Source: Zygaena filipendulae (taxonomy: Eukaryota > Arthropoda > Insecta > Lepidoptera > Zygaenidae). From it: a stretch of 64,000 nt of DNA. The DNA is taken from the NCBI GenBank assembly GCA_907165275.2, contig OU015675.1, positions 4,357,501 through 4,421,500 of the forward strand, written 5' to 3'. Below are positions 20,201 to 30,300 of this stretch, in pieces; within the stretch, counting starts at the first letter, position 1, and each line of letters opens with the position of its first letter. The translations under genes and the position numbers were made by a program. The notes beneath the pieces were generated by a model that was given only the letters and a program-made list of their open reading frames with translations, ran no database searches and had not been told where the DNA came from.

Positions 20201-22691
20201 GTGTGTAATCTACTAAAATAACAGTTAAACTCTGACCTCTTTTCCGTTTGAAAGGTTTGAGTCCATATTTATCCAATTCCTTGTTACGATCTGGAGTCGA
20301 CATAGAAGCGTAATCCAACATAGGTGTTACTTGATCAGCTTTCACAATGTATTGATGATTTGTTGGTGTTTCTACAGACACAGTTCCATCATGTTTTCTA
20401 TGTAGTGGTGTTATTGAGGTATTTTCTTTAGCATTGTGTTTAATTGAAATATTTATGGGAACTTCAGGCAAAAAACTGTCCCTTTTTGATAAATTTATTG
20501 TAGATTTCTCTGGAGTACTAGAGTTCGATTTTCTATAGCTGTCCACATTAGAGAGGTTATCTATTACAGACAGTCCACCTAAATTAAAGTTATTAATCTG
20601 CTCATGCTTGGATTTATGCACGGAATAGTTTAGTTCACTGTCAGATATATTGAATATGTCAGTTTGTTGACTACAGTTCACTGAATTACCTTGTGAATCG
20701 TCCAAACGATCTTCCATGTCGTAAACTGCCGATTCAACTATTTGATCATCCGTTTTGGTATCACTTATTTCATTTTTGTTCTTATCTGTCTCATAAAATT
20801 CATCATAATCAATTGAGACATTATCTCTCTTTCCAAGGCTTTTAAAATCGCTAATTCCTGATATTGAATCTTTTGATTTCACATAAGAATTTTCTTCACT
20901 AGAATTTGAGCTTTGTGTCAAATCTATTGAATTATTATCATTACACTGTACAGATTCTAAGACTAGAGATTTTTTACTACTATGATCAGAATGCTGGTAA
21001 ACATATTCATCAAAATTGTTTTCATTTGGAGATTTAGAACAGTTGAACTTAGTTGGACTAATTATAACTTCTTCTATTGTGTCTAAAATTACATTTTTAA
21101 CTGGTGATATAGCACTTACATTTTGACTATGTTTTTCTATGTTATCTAAGTTTTTAATTAGACTATCTGTTTTCACAGGATTTTCAGATTTAGTGTATTC
21201 ATTCTCATTCATGATGTGTGTTTCATCTTGTGAATTTCCAATGTGTACAAATGGTAATGTATCATCATTTGAACTGGAAGATTGAGTTAGATCTAAACTC
21301 ACTACATTGCCACTATCTGCCGCCAGTCTGTTGACATTATCATTTTTAATTATTTCCTCAGGAGTTGCAGTAAGATCAATATTGTTTTGTGCTACAAATT
21401 TTTTTGGTGCTGATGATAAACCAACACATTCTGTAATCTCCATGAAATCATTTGATTTCCTTTTCGTTACATTATTCTCTTGTGATAAATAACTTTTGGT
21501 TGGAACCTGACTCAGTGCCAGAGTTCTGTTGGACTTTTGTGAATTGCTAGGTACACACTCTGTCAAGTCCATAAAATCATCAATTGGTTTGCAAGTTCCT
21601 TCAAATGTAATATTTGATTTAGTTAAACAGGTATGGACAGTAGGTTCAGTAACTTCAATAACAGAGGGTAACTCATCGTCAAACATATCCGGAGATAAAC
21701 ACCTACAAGATTGTGTTACTGGTAAATCTTGTAATAAATTTAAATCCACAACACTCTTTTGTGAAGGTAACTGTTTATCATCAGTTATATGCATGATTTC
21801 AATATAATCTTTTTCTCTCAAATCATTAGCATTGTTAAAGTTAATACTTTGGTATACTTTTTTATTTTTTACTATTTGTTTAGCAGCTTTCAATGAACCA
21901 CTAAGTATAGTGTCTAGCTCTTCCTGTGAACATGCAATTTCACTTAAATCCATACTGGAAGCACCTAGTGTTAATGGACTCTGGGGTCTGCCAGGTATTT
22001 TAGACCAGTCTTTTAATAAACACCCAATTTTACTATCGCTTTTCTCTATTATTTTATCTATATAAAATAATTTGTCATTTTTCAGAGTTTCATAATCAGC
22101 AAGTGTTGAAACACAATATAAATTAACATCAGTCCAATCAACTTCAGGAGATTTTTTATCTAAACTCTTGGATTGGTGAATATTTTCCAACAGTATTTGG
22201 GAGTATTTGTCGGTGATAATTTGCTGTCTCTCAGTTTCAGTTGTCAAAAGAAGTTTATAATTCTTTTTATGCTTCCTTGTTCTCTTATTTTTTGTTAACT
22301 TTATTTTTATTTCAGGCACTTTAAAGCCATACTCTAATAGGGTTGTTCTGATTTGTCCAGTTCTTTCTTGGGTACTTGAAGAGGAAGTGCTTTCAGAATA
22401 ATTACTCACTGAACAATTTTCTGCTGACAAAGATTTTGATAGTGCTATAGCGATTTGCAGTTGCTCCGAGTCAACATCAATCCCAGATTGGACACAAACT
22501 TTATTAAAATCTTTTGTGAAAGATACTAAGTCATTATTTTTCGACCGTAATACATTTCTTATATCCTTTTGTCCTCTTAGGTGTTTTATTTTCTTTTTTG
22601 GTTTAGGTTTATTGTTGGACACCTTCTGAACTGTTTTTGGACCTGAGCAGCTCTGTTTTTTCTCTTGAAAATCTGAGAGACTCTCATCCAT
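17279..22691 (-). CDS. Slx4: SLX4/MUS312 structure-specific endonuclease scaffold
   Basis: Four exons on the minus strand: 22691-20237, 19507-19224, 18059-17907 and 17362-17279, all GT-AG and phase-compatible, about 990 residues. SLX4 organises SLX1 and XPF-ERCC1 for Holliday-junction and crosslink repair in the nucleus. Residues 75-92 (SEQLQIAIALSKSL) look like a ubiquitin-interacting motif. Residues 118-175 resemble the MLR/XPF-binding region (LLEYGFKVPEI, KLLLTTETERQQI). A SAP domain spans the exon 1-2 junction (TPMLDYASMSTPD, KELDKYGLKPFK, then LLTHLYNQTHP). Exons 3 and 4 form the SLX1-binding CCD (FHNYVSC, AILRYEPVNID, DLLKFMDKKCITV). The long middle repeats IDLT-like motifs. No BTB domain, as in flies. 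Exon 3 starts directly after a SINE tail (see that entry). Confidence 0.88.
17600..17890 (+). mobile_element. AGTCCGTC/GACGGACT MITE-like element, copy 2
   Basis: The core at 17625-17874 is bounded by AGTCCGTC and GACGGACT. It holds one TGACGTCA; the other has decayed to CGACATCA. It lies in SLX4 intron 3, between the edge of duplication unit B and SLX4 exon 3. The outer flanks of copies 1 and 4 are not conserved here. Confidence 0.65.
18060..18320 (-). mobile_element. SINE whose tail abuts SLX4 exon 3
   Basis: On the minus strand the tRNA-like head (TAGGTCACCATGCC, GGGTTCGATTC) lies near 18230-18315, the CCACGACACAAGC body follows, and the element ends in a (TTA)n tail at 18061-18078. The last TTA is followed by G, making TTATTAG just before the first base of SLX4 exon 3. 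The SINE has the same orientation as SLX4. Confidence 0.75.
18375..18955. repeat. Cluster of three CCCGCGG-type repeats in SLX4 intron 2
   Basis: The first (18375-18640) reads in the plus direction, with AAAATGATTTGCCCTGAATG and GTGAAACCGCGCGGGACAG. The second (about 18665-18785) and third (about 18788-18955) read the other way, each with TTCCGGGATAAAAAGTA. The second lacks its distal half. Confidence 0.65.
19777..19985 (-). repeat. CCCGCGG-type repeat in SLX4 intron 1
   Basis: It starts CTAGCTGTCCCGCGCGGTTT and contains GTTACTCAGGGATAATG and the TTTCCTCTTTATAAT end. This variant recurs at 45640-45832 and 63005-63200. Confidence 0.7.
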
Positions 22692-22777
22692 ACCAAATGA
22701 GGTAATAAAATATTTACTTTTAACTATCTGTGAACTGTCAACAAAAAAGAAAACTATTTTAGTAAAACATGAATATT

Positions 22778-22783
22778 TTATTT
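22778..22783 (-). terminator. Poly(A) signal AATAAA of the 99-residue gene
   Basis: A minus-strand AATAAA lies about 95 bp after the stop codon at 22877 and about 87 bp before the SLX4 start codon, so the two genes are packed head to tail with under 200 bp between coding regions. Confidence 0.5.
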
Positions 22784-22876
22784 AATTGTAATTTATACTC
22801 TGGGGTTTTCATTAATAGTCGTATAAAGCTATATTACCTACTTCATAAGAGGTCTATTTAAGCTCATGATTTAATT

Positions 22877-23285
22877 TTACTTGTACGGTAAATCTAGTCT
22901 ATCATCTTCTTTCATTTGCTTGCGAATAACATCTCCACTCTTCAAATGCAGACCACTGGCAATCATCTGCCTCCTTTCCACCTCCACAACAGGATCCTCA
23001 TAGACTAATTCAAATTTTTGACGTAATTTTTCTGTAATTGTTGAATATCTGCAATAGGTAATATACAATAATATAACCTCCAAAATATAAATATCCAACT
23101 AACACCTCCGAATGTATATTTTGGAAGGTCGACGGTAGGATTCAAAGGAAGACTTACTGTAAAACTCCACCTATTACTACAGCTGCACTTACAATACCAA
23201 TGCCGACTATATTTCGAACTCTTGCTGCAGGAGTCCCTTTTATTTTCCTGGGTTTCCACTTTGACGTATCTATTCCAATCGCCAT
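22877..23285 (-). CDS. Small single-pass membrane protein, 99 residues
   Basis: Two exons on the minus strand, 23285-23158 and 23048-22877, joined by GT-AG within a Gln codon. The N-terminus is basic (DTSKWKPRKIKG). A hydrophobic helix follows at about residues 26-41 (IVGIGIVSAAVVIGGVL), then a charged C-terminal half (EDPVVEVERRQMIASGL, ending DDRLDLPYK). A short basic N-terminus, one helix and a charged tail suit a mitochondrial inner-membrane assembly factor. The RVRNIVGIGIV stretch recalls COA3, but the rest does not convince me. Function unknown. The gene lies 186 bp upstream of SLX4 on the same strand. Confidence 0.7.
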
Positions 23286-23329
23286 TTTCTCAAATCTCAA
23301 CACACTGCCCACTGGTCGCTGAAGTTACC

Positions 23330-23750
23330 AACTGTTACCAACTCTCGAAAACATTTTCCCCTAAACTCTAAAGGTTAAGAAAAAAACCCCTAAATCCCCA
23401 TGAATAAAATAATATAATATTACTAATATTATAAATATGAAAGTTGAATGTTTGGATGTTTGATACTCAATCACACAAAAATGACTGAACGGATTTGGAT
23501 GAAATTTGGCTTGCACGTTGTCAGGGGTACAAAAAAAAACATAGGGTACTTTTTATTCCGAAATTACCGCGGGTGAAACCACGAGGCACAGCTAGTATTA
23601 ATACTAAAAGTCTCTAAAAAAACTAGCTGTTCCCCGCAGTTTCAAGCGCGTCAATTTCGGAGTTCCCACAGGAATTCCGGATTACAATACAGCCTCTGTT
23701 ACTCAGTGATAATGCGTGAAATTTTTTTTCCAGTCTATTTTAAAGATATA
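23330..23750. repeat. Repeat cluster upstream of the 99-residue gene
   Basis: At 23330-23400 is a minus-strand relic of the element at 4757-5198 (CCAACTCTCGAAAACATTT, CCCCTAAATCCCC). At 23418-23600 is a plus-orientation CCCGCGG-type repeat ending CACAGCTAGT. At 23622-23750 an inverted, truncated copy follows (CTAGCTGTTCCCCGCAG). Confidence 0.6.
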
Positions 23751-23859
23751 TGGCCTACTTAAACAAAGCAAGAAAAATAAAAAATATGAATGCATAAATT
23801 ATTAAGTAGAGCGAGCGTTCAAAGTTCCTACTTTTGAATTTAATGAATTTAATTTTGAG

Positions 23860-24050
23860 AAGTTGTATAGTAAAACGAAAACCTCTCGATGAACGCCCTA
23901 TTTCATCTTATTTCACTGTTTCCGCACATTATTCATCACTAATGGATCACTATTATGCAAATTCCACCATATTCACACAATATTAATCACGATAAACTAA
24001 TTTGAAAAACAAAGAAATAAAACTGACGTACACTCTGCTGGAAATCCCGC
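23860..24050 (+). repeat. GAAGTTGTATAGTAAAACGA repeat, copy 1
   Basis: The stretch from GAAGTTGTATAGTAAAACGA through TTTCACTGTTTCCGCAC and CACAATATTAATCACGAT to CTCTGCTGGAAATC recurs at 35875-36055 and, shorter, at 36129-36240. It lies 5' of the paracaspase gene, about 280 bp from the start codon. Confidence 0.6.
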
Positions 24051-24324
24051 CAAAAGTCCGATCATAGACGATGATCGGCGACTACAGCCGATTATGCCCT
24101 CTACACTATCGTGATCACGTAAAATCGTCTGTTCTTGGCGATAATGTAGTGGAGCCATTAGAGTAAGTGACATTACGTGTGTTCTGTCACTTGTCACTTG
24201 TCAATAGGTATCAGACGGCATGCACTTGCACTACGCAGTTTTGCAGTTTTGCTTTAGAGTTTAGACGCGTTGTGTGTGTGTGCGAGTTATTCCTTTTTCA
24301 AAAAGTAAATTAGGTTTCGTAAAA

Positions 24325-27300
24325 ATGTTCAAAAGGAAACCGTCGAAAGTAGATTGTCTACTGAATAAAATAACTTGGAGAGAGTATAAGTTAGCGTGGC
24401 GATTAAACGATTTGCAGTGCCAAGCAATTATAGCAGAGGAGAATTTAGAGTAAGTACTTACCTACTACGATTTCAAACTACCCTCAAAAATAGGTACATC
24501 AGCTTTTTTACTTTATCGCACCACTTCATCAATTTATGCTATAGGTACCTAGTTGCGAGCACATCAGTTGAAGAGCAAGCGTGAAGAATTAAGGTATTAA
24601 CAGACGTTCCAATTTGGTTGGATCCAACCAAATTACCGCCGTCGTGCCAACCATTCCAACATTGCTACAGACGTACCGACGGTTGGCTATCCAACCGTCA
24701 TTTGCCTATGCACTGAAGAGTGTACGGACGTCATTATCTACATAAGTATACTACAATAGAAGAGTAGAATCCGCGAGTCTGTACATTGAATATTTTTACC
24801 TAAAATTGAGAGGGGTGATAAAAGGAGAGTAACCAAGCCCAAAAAAAACGTTTTTAAAATTCTTTTCTGTCTGTCTGTCTGTTCGCGATAATCTCCGCAT
24901 CTACTAAACGGGTTGTCATGCAGTTTTCGGTAGTAGATTAAGCTAAGTCTGGAGCCAACATATAGGCTTTGTTTCATCGAAATGGGACATAGGGGAAAAA
25001 AATTATCATCAGTTAAAGACTTCAGCGCAATGCAATGGCCGAAAGCTTCGATATAATGTTGCATAACATCATTCATTCATCAGTCATTGCAAGGGTCGAA
25101 AATTCACGCGGGTGAAACCGCGGGCACCAGCTTGTTTATTTTGTTTTTACCTACTTTTCGTCAGCGCTCGGCGGCGTTTCGAATGCGACCATAGATAATA
25201 CAATATAATGCGACTGAGACACATCGGTTGGACCATTTGCCTCCACACGTACCAATAGGGATGTTGACAACTTTTGAAAATCAAAATTCTAATTAGTCCG
25301 TCATTTAGATAATCAAAAATCATTAGACACGTATTTTTTTATTTTTCAAATAAATTAAAATACACAGAGATACAATGCATTAAAGTTTAGGGTGGGGGCT
25401 CGTGACGTCACTTACCGCTACAAGCCGCCATACAAACTGCACTAGTTAGTGACGTCATGCGAAATTTCAACTCAATGTATCGCCGTTATTTTTTAATTAC
25501 GTAAAAAAAGAAAAAATACGTGTCCAATATTTTTTATTAATCTACAAGACGGACTAATAAAAAAAAAATTAGTCAAATAGCCTATTTGGTTGGACGGTTG
25601 GCTTGTCGGGTGCGTCGGCGAGCCGACCACGTCCAACCCGTATTAATAATAATTATATTGGGCCGACTACCCTTATACACTTTCCGATTTGGTCGTGATC
25701 GGGCGGTTGGTGGCAACCAAATTGGATCGTCTGTTACTAGTATTAGATTTTATGACTACCTTCAAAAATGACATTATTTAGGTAGGTACTAAATAACTGT
25801 CATGCGGTTTCACCCGCGTCGATTTCGGAGTTTCCGCGGGAATTCTGAAATAAATAGTATGCTATGTCTTTCTCTACATCTGACAAGATGTAGAAAAATT
25901 CCGTGATAATCGGTTGAGTCGTTAAGGCGTGAAAGCGTAACAAAAAACGAACTCTTCTGCATTTATAATAGTAAGGATTATAATTGGACATAGATAAGCA
26001 ATAGTGTGTTAACCCACACTGGAGAAATTTGGAGTAAATCGTGTTTTAAAACTATAGCGCCATTTTGTGTCAACATTTTTTTATGTTCAACATATTGTTA
26101 CAATATATTTAAGTATACAATGTAATGAAGTAAACACATTAAAAAACGTTCTCTAACTCTCAATAAATCGTTCTGTATCAATAACTTAATTTTGTGGGTT
26201 AAAACGTTATCGCTTATCTGCGTCCAATTATAGTAGTATCGATTAACGTTGTAGGTATAAACCTAATGTAGATTTTGTTTGTATGTAGCAAATTCGATAT
26301 ACTTAGGCTATCTAATTACTGCAACTGAAACTACAGAACTACCCTACTCATTACTCAATATCATGATAAATTTGTTTCTTGGATTTCTTTGGTATTCATA
26401 ATATTCTAAATCCTCATACCTATCTGTGAAGACGTAATAATATAAAACTCTTTTAGCTTTAGTAGTCATTGGTAGGTGGTTTTATTCCTTCAAAAGCAAC
26501 CCTACATCAACATTACTTAAAACTTGTATAGGTAATAAGTGCACACCTCTCAGCCTGAGAGATAGACCATGTACTTCAATTGTGTTAATTTAATTGTGTT
26601 TATTCTTATTTTTCATTTATTAATATATTCTTGAAGTTCCTATTAATATTCAGTCAAAAACAGTATGTAGCTATGTATACAGTTAAATACTCTATAGATA
26701 TATTTTTACCTGTTTCATCTAAGTACAGTTTCACTTGTATAATGTATTAATGTTAGAATTCCCTTGTGAGCTCCTAGAATCAAGATAAAAATAGGTACTC
26801 TTTCTTATTCTATCCTAGAGTTACACACTGTTATTCCTGCAGTTCTAGTTATGTGATATTTGAGACTTCTTCAGGAACTCTTAATTTTTTTACCATTATT
26901 TCTAATATTAGAACAAGCCTTTCGTTTTAAATTTATTAAAATTTTTATGAGGGTACATTGTTTTTAATCAATTTCCATGGTTCTCTTTGTTCACTCAACA
27001 TGATAATATACTAGACACCACTTTCACAATTCACACTCTCACTGAACTGTATAGGATTTTTGGTCTTAATATGCTGCATCTTGGTGTGAGCTTTTAAAAA
27101 TGAAGTTATTAAAAAATTTAACTTGCAAAATTACAACTACTGCTCTACTGTATTATCTATTATAATGTATTACAATCTTTTCAGGATAGTTCATAATGAC
27201 CAGAAAACGTTTGGTGAAAATGTTGCCATTTCACTTGATGCTGCGCGCTGTACTCGAGAGAGATACTTTGAATTGTTGGATATGGTGGAGCATATCAAAC

Positions 27301-30300
27301 CGGTACAAACCTACTATGAGCCACAGACAAAGGTCGCAATCCTAGTGGCCAATCAAGATTACAAATACTTGCCTAAACTTGTAACACCAATAAAAGACTG
27401 TGAGACACTTGGAAATATGTTGAGGAAACTTGATTTCATTGTCATACAATTAACTAATGTGACCGGCAATGACATTAAAGATATTATAAGTCAAATTTTT
27501 GATGTGATACCAAAAAAATCCTATTGTAAGTATCTGATTCATTCTTCAATTAATAACTAATTAACACTTTATCTTTTGGTAGGTATTATAGTTATGCAAA
27601 TCATAGATGTGAGATATTACACAAAGAGCATTTCATTTTATTTCATTCAAAATTCCGTTTGATCGATGTCTTTGCGGAACATTTGCGCCAAAACACGTAG
27701 TAAGCTGATTTCAACACCCTTAAGTGGACATAGATAAGCAATAGTGTGTTAACCCACACTGGAGAAATTTTGAGTAAAAAGTTTTAAAATTATAGCGCCA
27801 TTTTGTTTCAACATTTTTATGTTCAATATTTAGCTACATATTTAAACAATGTAATAAGGTAAACACATAATAATTAAAAAACGTTTTCTAACTCTCAATA
27901 AATCGTTTTGAATCAATAACTTTGTTTTGTGGGTTAAGATGTTATTGCTTATCTGTGTCCAAGTATGACTGTGCACTGAATGTGGTTCTATGCAATGATA
28001 TTATAAGTACCTATATCATTGGTTCTATGTCTATTATAATAAATGATCCAAATAAGTACCTACGCACAATGTAGTTAATTAAAAATTAAATTAAAATATA
28101 GTTAAAAATAAACGCACAAATAAATTAAGTCATGTCGTGATTTAAACACATTAATATCTAATAATATTTTTTTATAATAGATTAAGGTATCAGTTTTCGC
28201 TGATGTTTCTATAGTTTGTTTTTTTTTTCCTAGTCAATGATCTGCATAAAAAAGTACCCTATGCCCTTCTCTGAACTCCACATTTTTTAAGAAGATCAAC
28301 TGAGTATAGTTTAGGCGTGAGTGTGTAACAAACACATTCGTGTTACATAATATTATAAGGAGTTACCCCCTGTCCCGCGTTCCAGGTTTCTACTACTACG
28401 CAGGCCACGGCTGTGAAGTTTACAACTACAGAGTAATGCTCAATGTAGATTGTCCGCCCAAAAACATGGAGTACCACAATGTGATGGCAGAACAGTGCTT
28501 GTTGCTTGACATGTACAAGTGCAAACCCGAGCAGCTGGTCGTCGTGCTGGATATGTGCAGATGTGTTTTGGATGAGTGAGTTGTGCTACAGAGAATTCAT
28601 TTGTATGAAGTGTCACCGAGCTGATAGTAGTAATAAAGTTCAACAAATGATAAAAGTGTATTATATTTTTGATACGTTCTGTACTTTCATGATATTTCTG
28701 CTTCTATGAAACTCTTTTCACATAATTATAGCCATCGTACTAAGCTGCTCAGCCGACGCTATGGGGGTGTTTGAGGGGACGCGCTCTCGTACTTTTAGGA
28801 GAGGGAATGGTCTCTCAATGGCGTCTCCTGCAACTTATAACATTATATTTATAGCTGTCTCGCTGGTGATTTCACCTGCAATACCCTTCGGACGCGAAAA
28901 TCCAAGTTTAAAAACGGTAAAAAAAAAAGAGTTTGGACACAAGTGAAATCCCAGATAGACCCGTAGGTACGTAACTTTTGTCAAGGAAACAGGTGCTAAT
29001 TTCAAACGCAACAAAACATCCGACTCTCCCCAGGGAAGAAAATCCGAAGGTGTACGCAGAAATGCCAAAACCGAACACTTTGAACGAGAAGCATTGGCGC
29101 CTCACTCTGTGCTACTCGACCTCGCCCACGACGTCGGCCTACGAGGCGGTGAACTTGGAGTGCAACACGGATTCCGAAGGAGTCACCGGTAGGTACTGGG
29201 ACCCAATAGGTTTGGCATTAAAAATTGACTTGTCAGTCAACCATGTATGTTGCGTGTGTCGTTATGTTGTATGCTGCTGAAAGTGCTGAAACTTCCATAA
29301 ACTTGATTTTGGCTGAAGCGAGGATTAATGACGTATGTCTATGTTATATGATTTTTTTTTAAACAGGTGATTCGCAAACGACCTTTGTCCTGCAATCGAA
29401 GGACCTCCACCGGATCCGAGGAGGTTCGAGTCAGTATCTGAAATTTTTCTGCGACCATTTGTACGATGGAAAACCTATTAATGAGACCTTCGACGTCGTG
29501 CACCTGGGTGAGATAACTTATTGTAATTTAAACAAAGCAATGTAATTACGTGGCCGGATTTTCGGAATTTCCGCGGGGACTCTTTTATCTATTAGTGTTT
29601 GGTACTGCTTTTCTACTTAACAACAGATGGCGCTATAAGCATCTTTCTCCGGTAGAAGTTATCACAACGAGCGAAGCTCGGTCGCCCATATGGAAATGTA
29701 TCACGTATTTTTTTCCCGCAAAAAATAGTTTAAATTGCAAGAAAACTGGGTTAATTTAAAATAGGTTTTTCCACTATTTTTTTATGGCATAGCTTAATCG
29801 TGCACAGAATATTTATCGCGGCCACAAAGTAGCATAGCACCCTTAGTCAAATTGACAGAGGACAAAGGGTTGAGTTTAAAATTATTATAAACTGACCTTA
29901 CTACCATTAAAATGGGATTAAAGTTAGCAGGAGGGAAAGATAATAATTTATTTTCTTCAACGATAATTTTGTGTATAGAGTAACGAAAATTAAAATGTAT
30001 ACCGCAAGTTTTGCGGTATAATAGTAACGCTGCGCTGTCTAATCTGCCATAAAGAAATAATGCGACCGTTTTAAAGAGTCGTAAAATATGTATTGTATGG
30101 CAATTTCACTTGTTATTTTTGTCGTATGTTCACTACTTTTTGAGTTGAGGTTAGGTTGCCGCCGCGCCGGTAACTTTTAACGGCTGCGATGATTATGTTG
30201 ATTGGTTGAACACAACGCAGCCGTTGTGTGTTATGGGGTTAGGTTAGGTTTTTACTGGTGACTAAGTCGCGCGAGCCAAGCGAGCGTGACGAGCGTGCCG

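Larger units (their letters stand above)
24598..25736. mobile_element. TAACAGACG-ended DNA element carrying two younger insertions
   Basis: The ends TAACAGACGTTCCAATTTGG and its inverted partner (one difference in about 23 bp) bound 1.14 kb in paracaspase intron 1. Inside are the AGAGTAGAATCCGCGA repeat (24755-25135) and a copy of the AGTCCGTC element (25260-25585). The remaining own sequence is short and rich in GGTTGG/CCAACC words. No transposase remains. Confidence 0.6.

Noticed and set aside
28732..28935. Open stretch reading IVLSCSADAMGVFE after a good acceptor, considered as a paracaspase p10 exon
   Set aside because: Its phase does not match exon 3; in the matching phase it stops after 13 codons. 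Exon 3 joins 29034 directly in frame, and the p10 hallmark STSPTTSAYE is found there.
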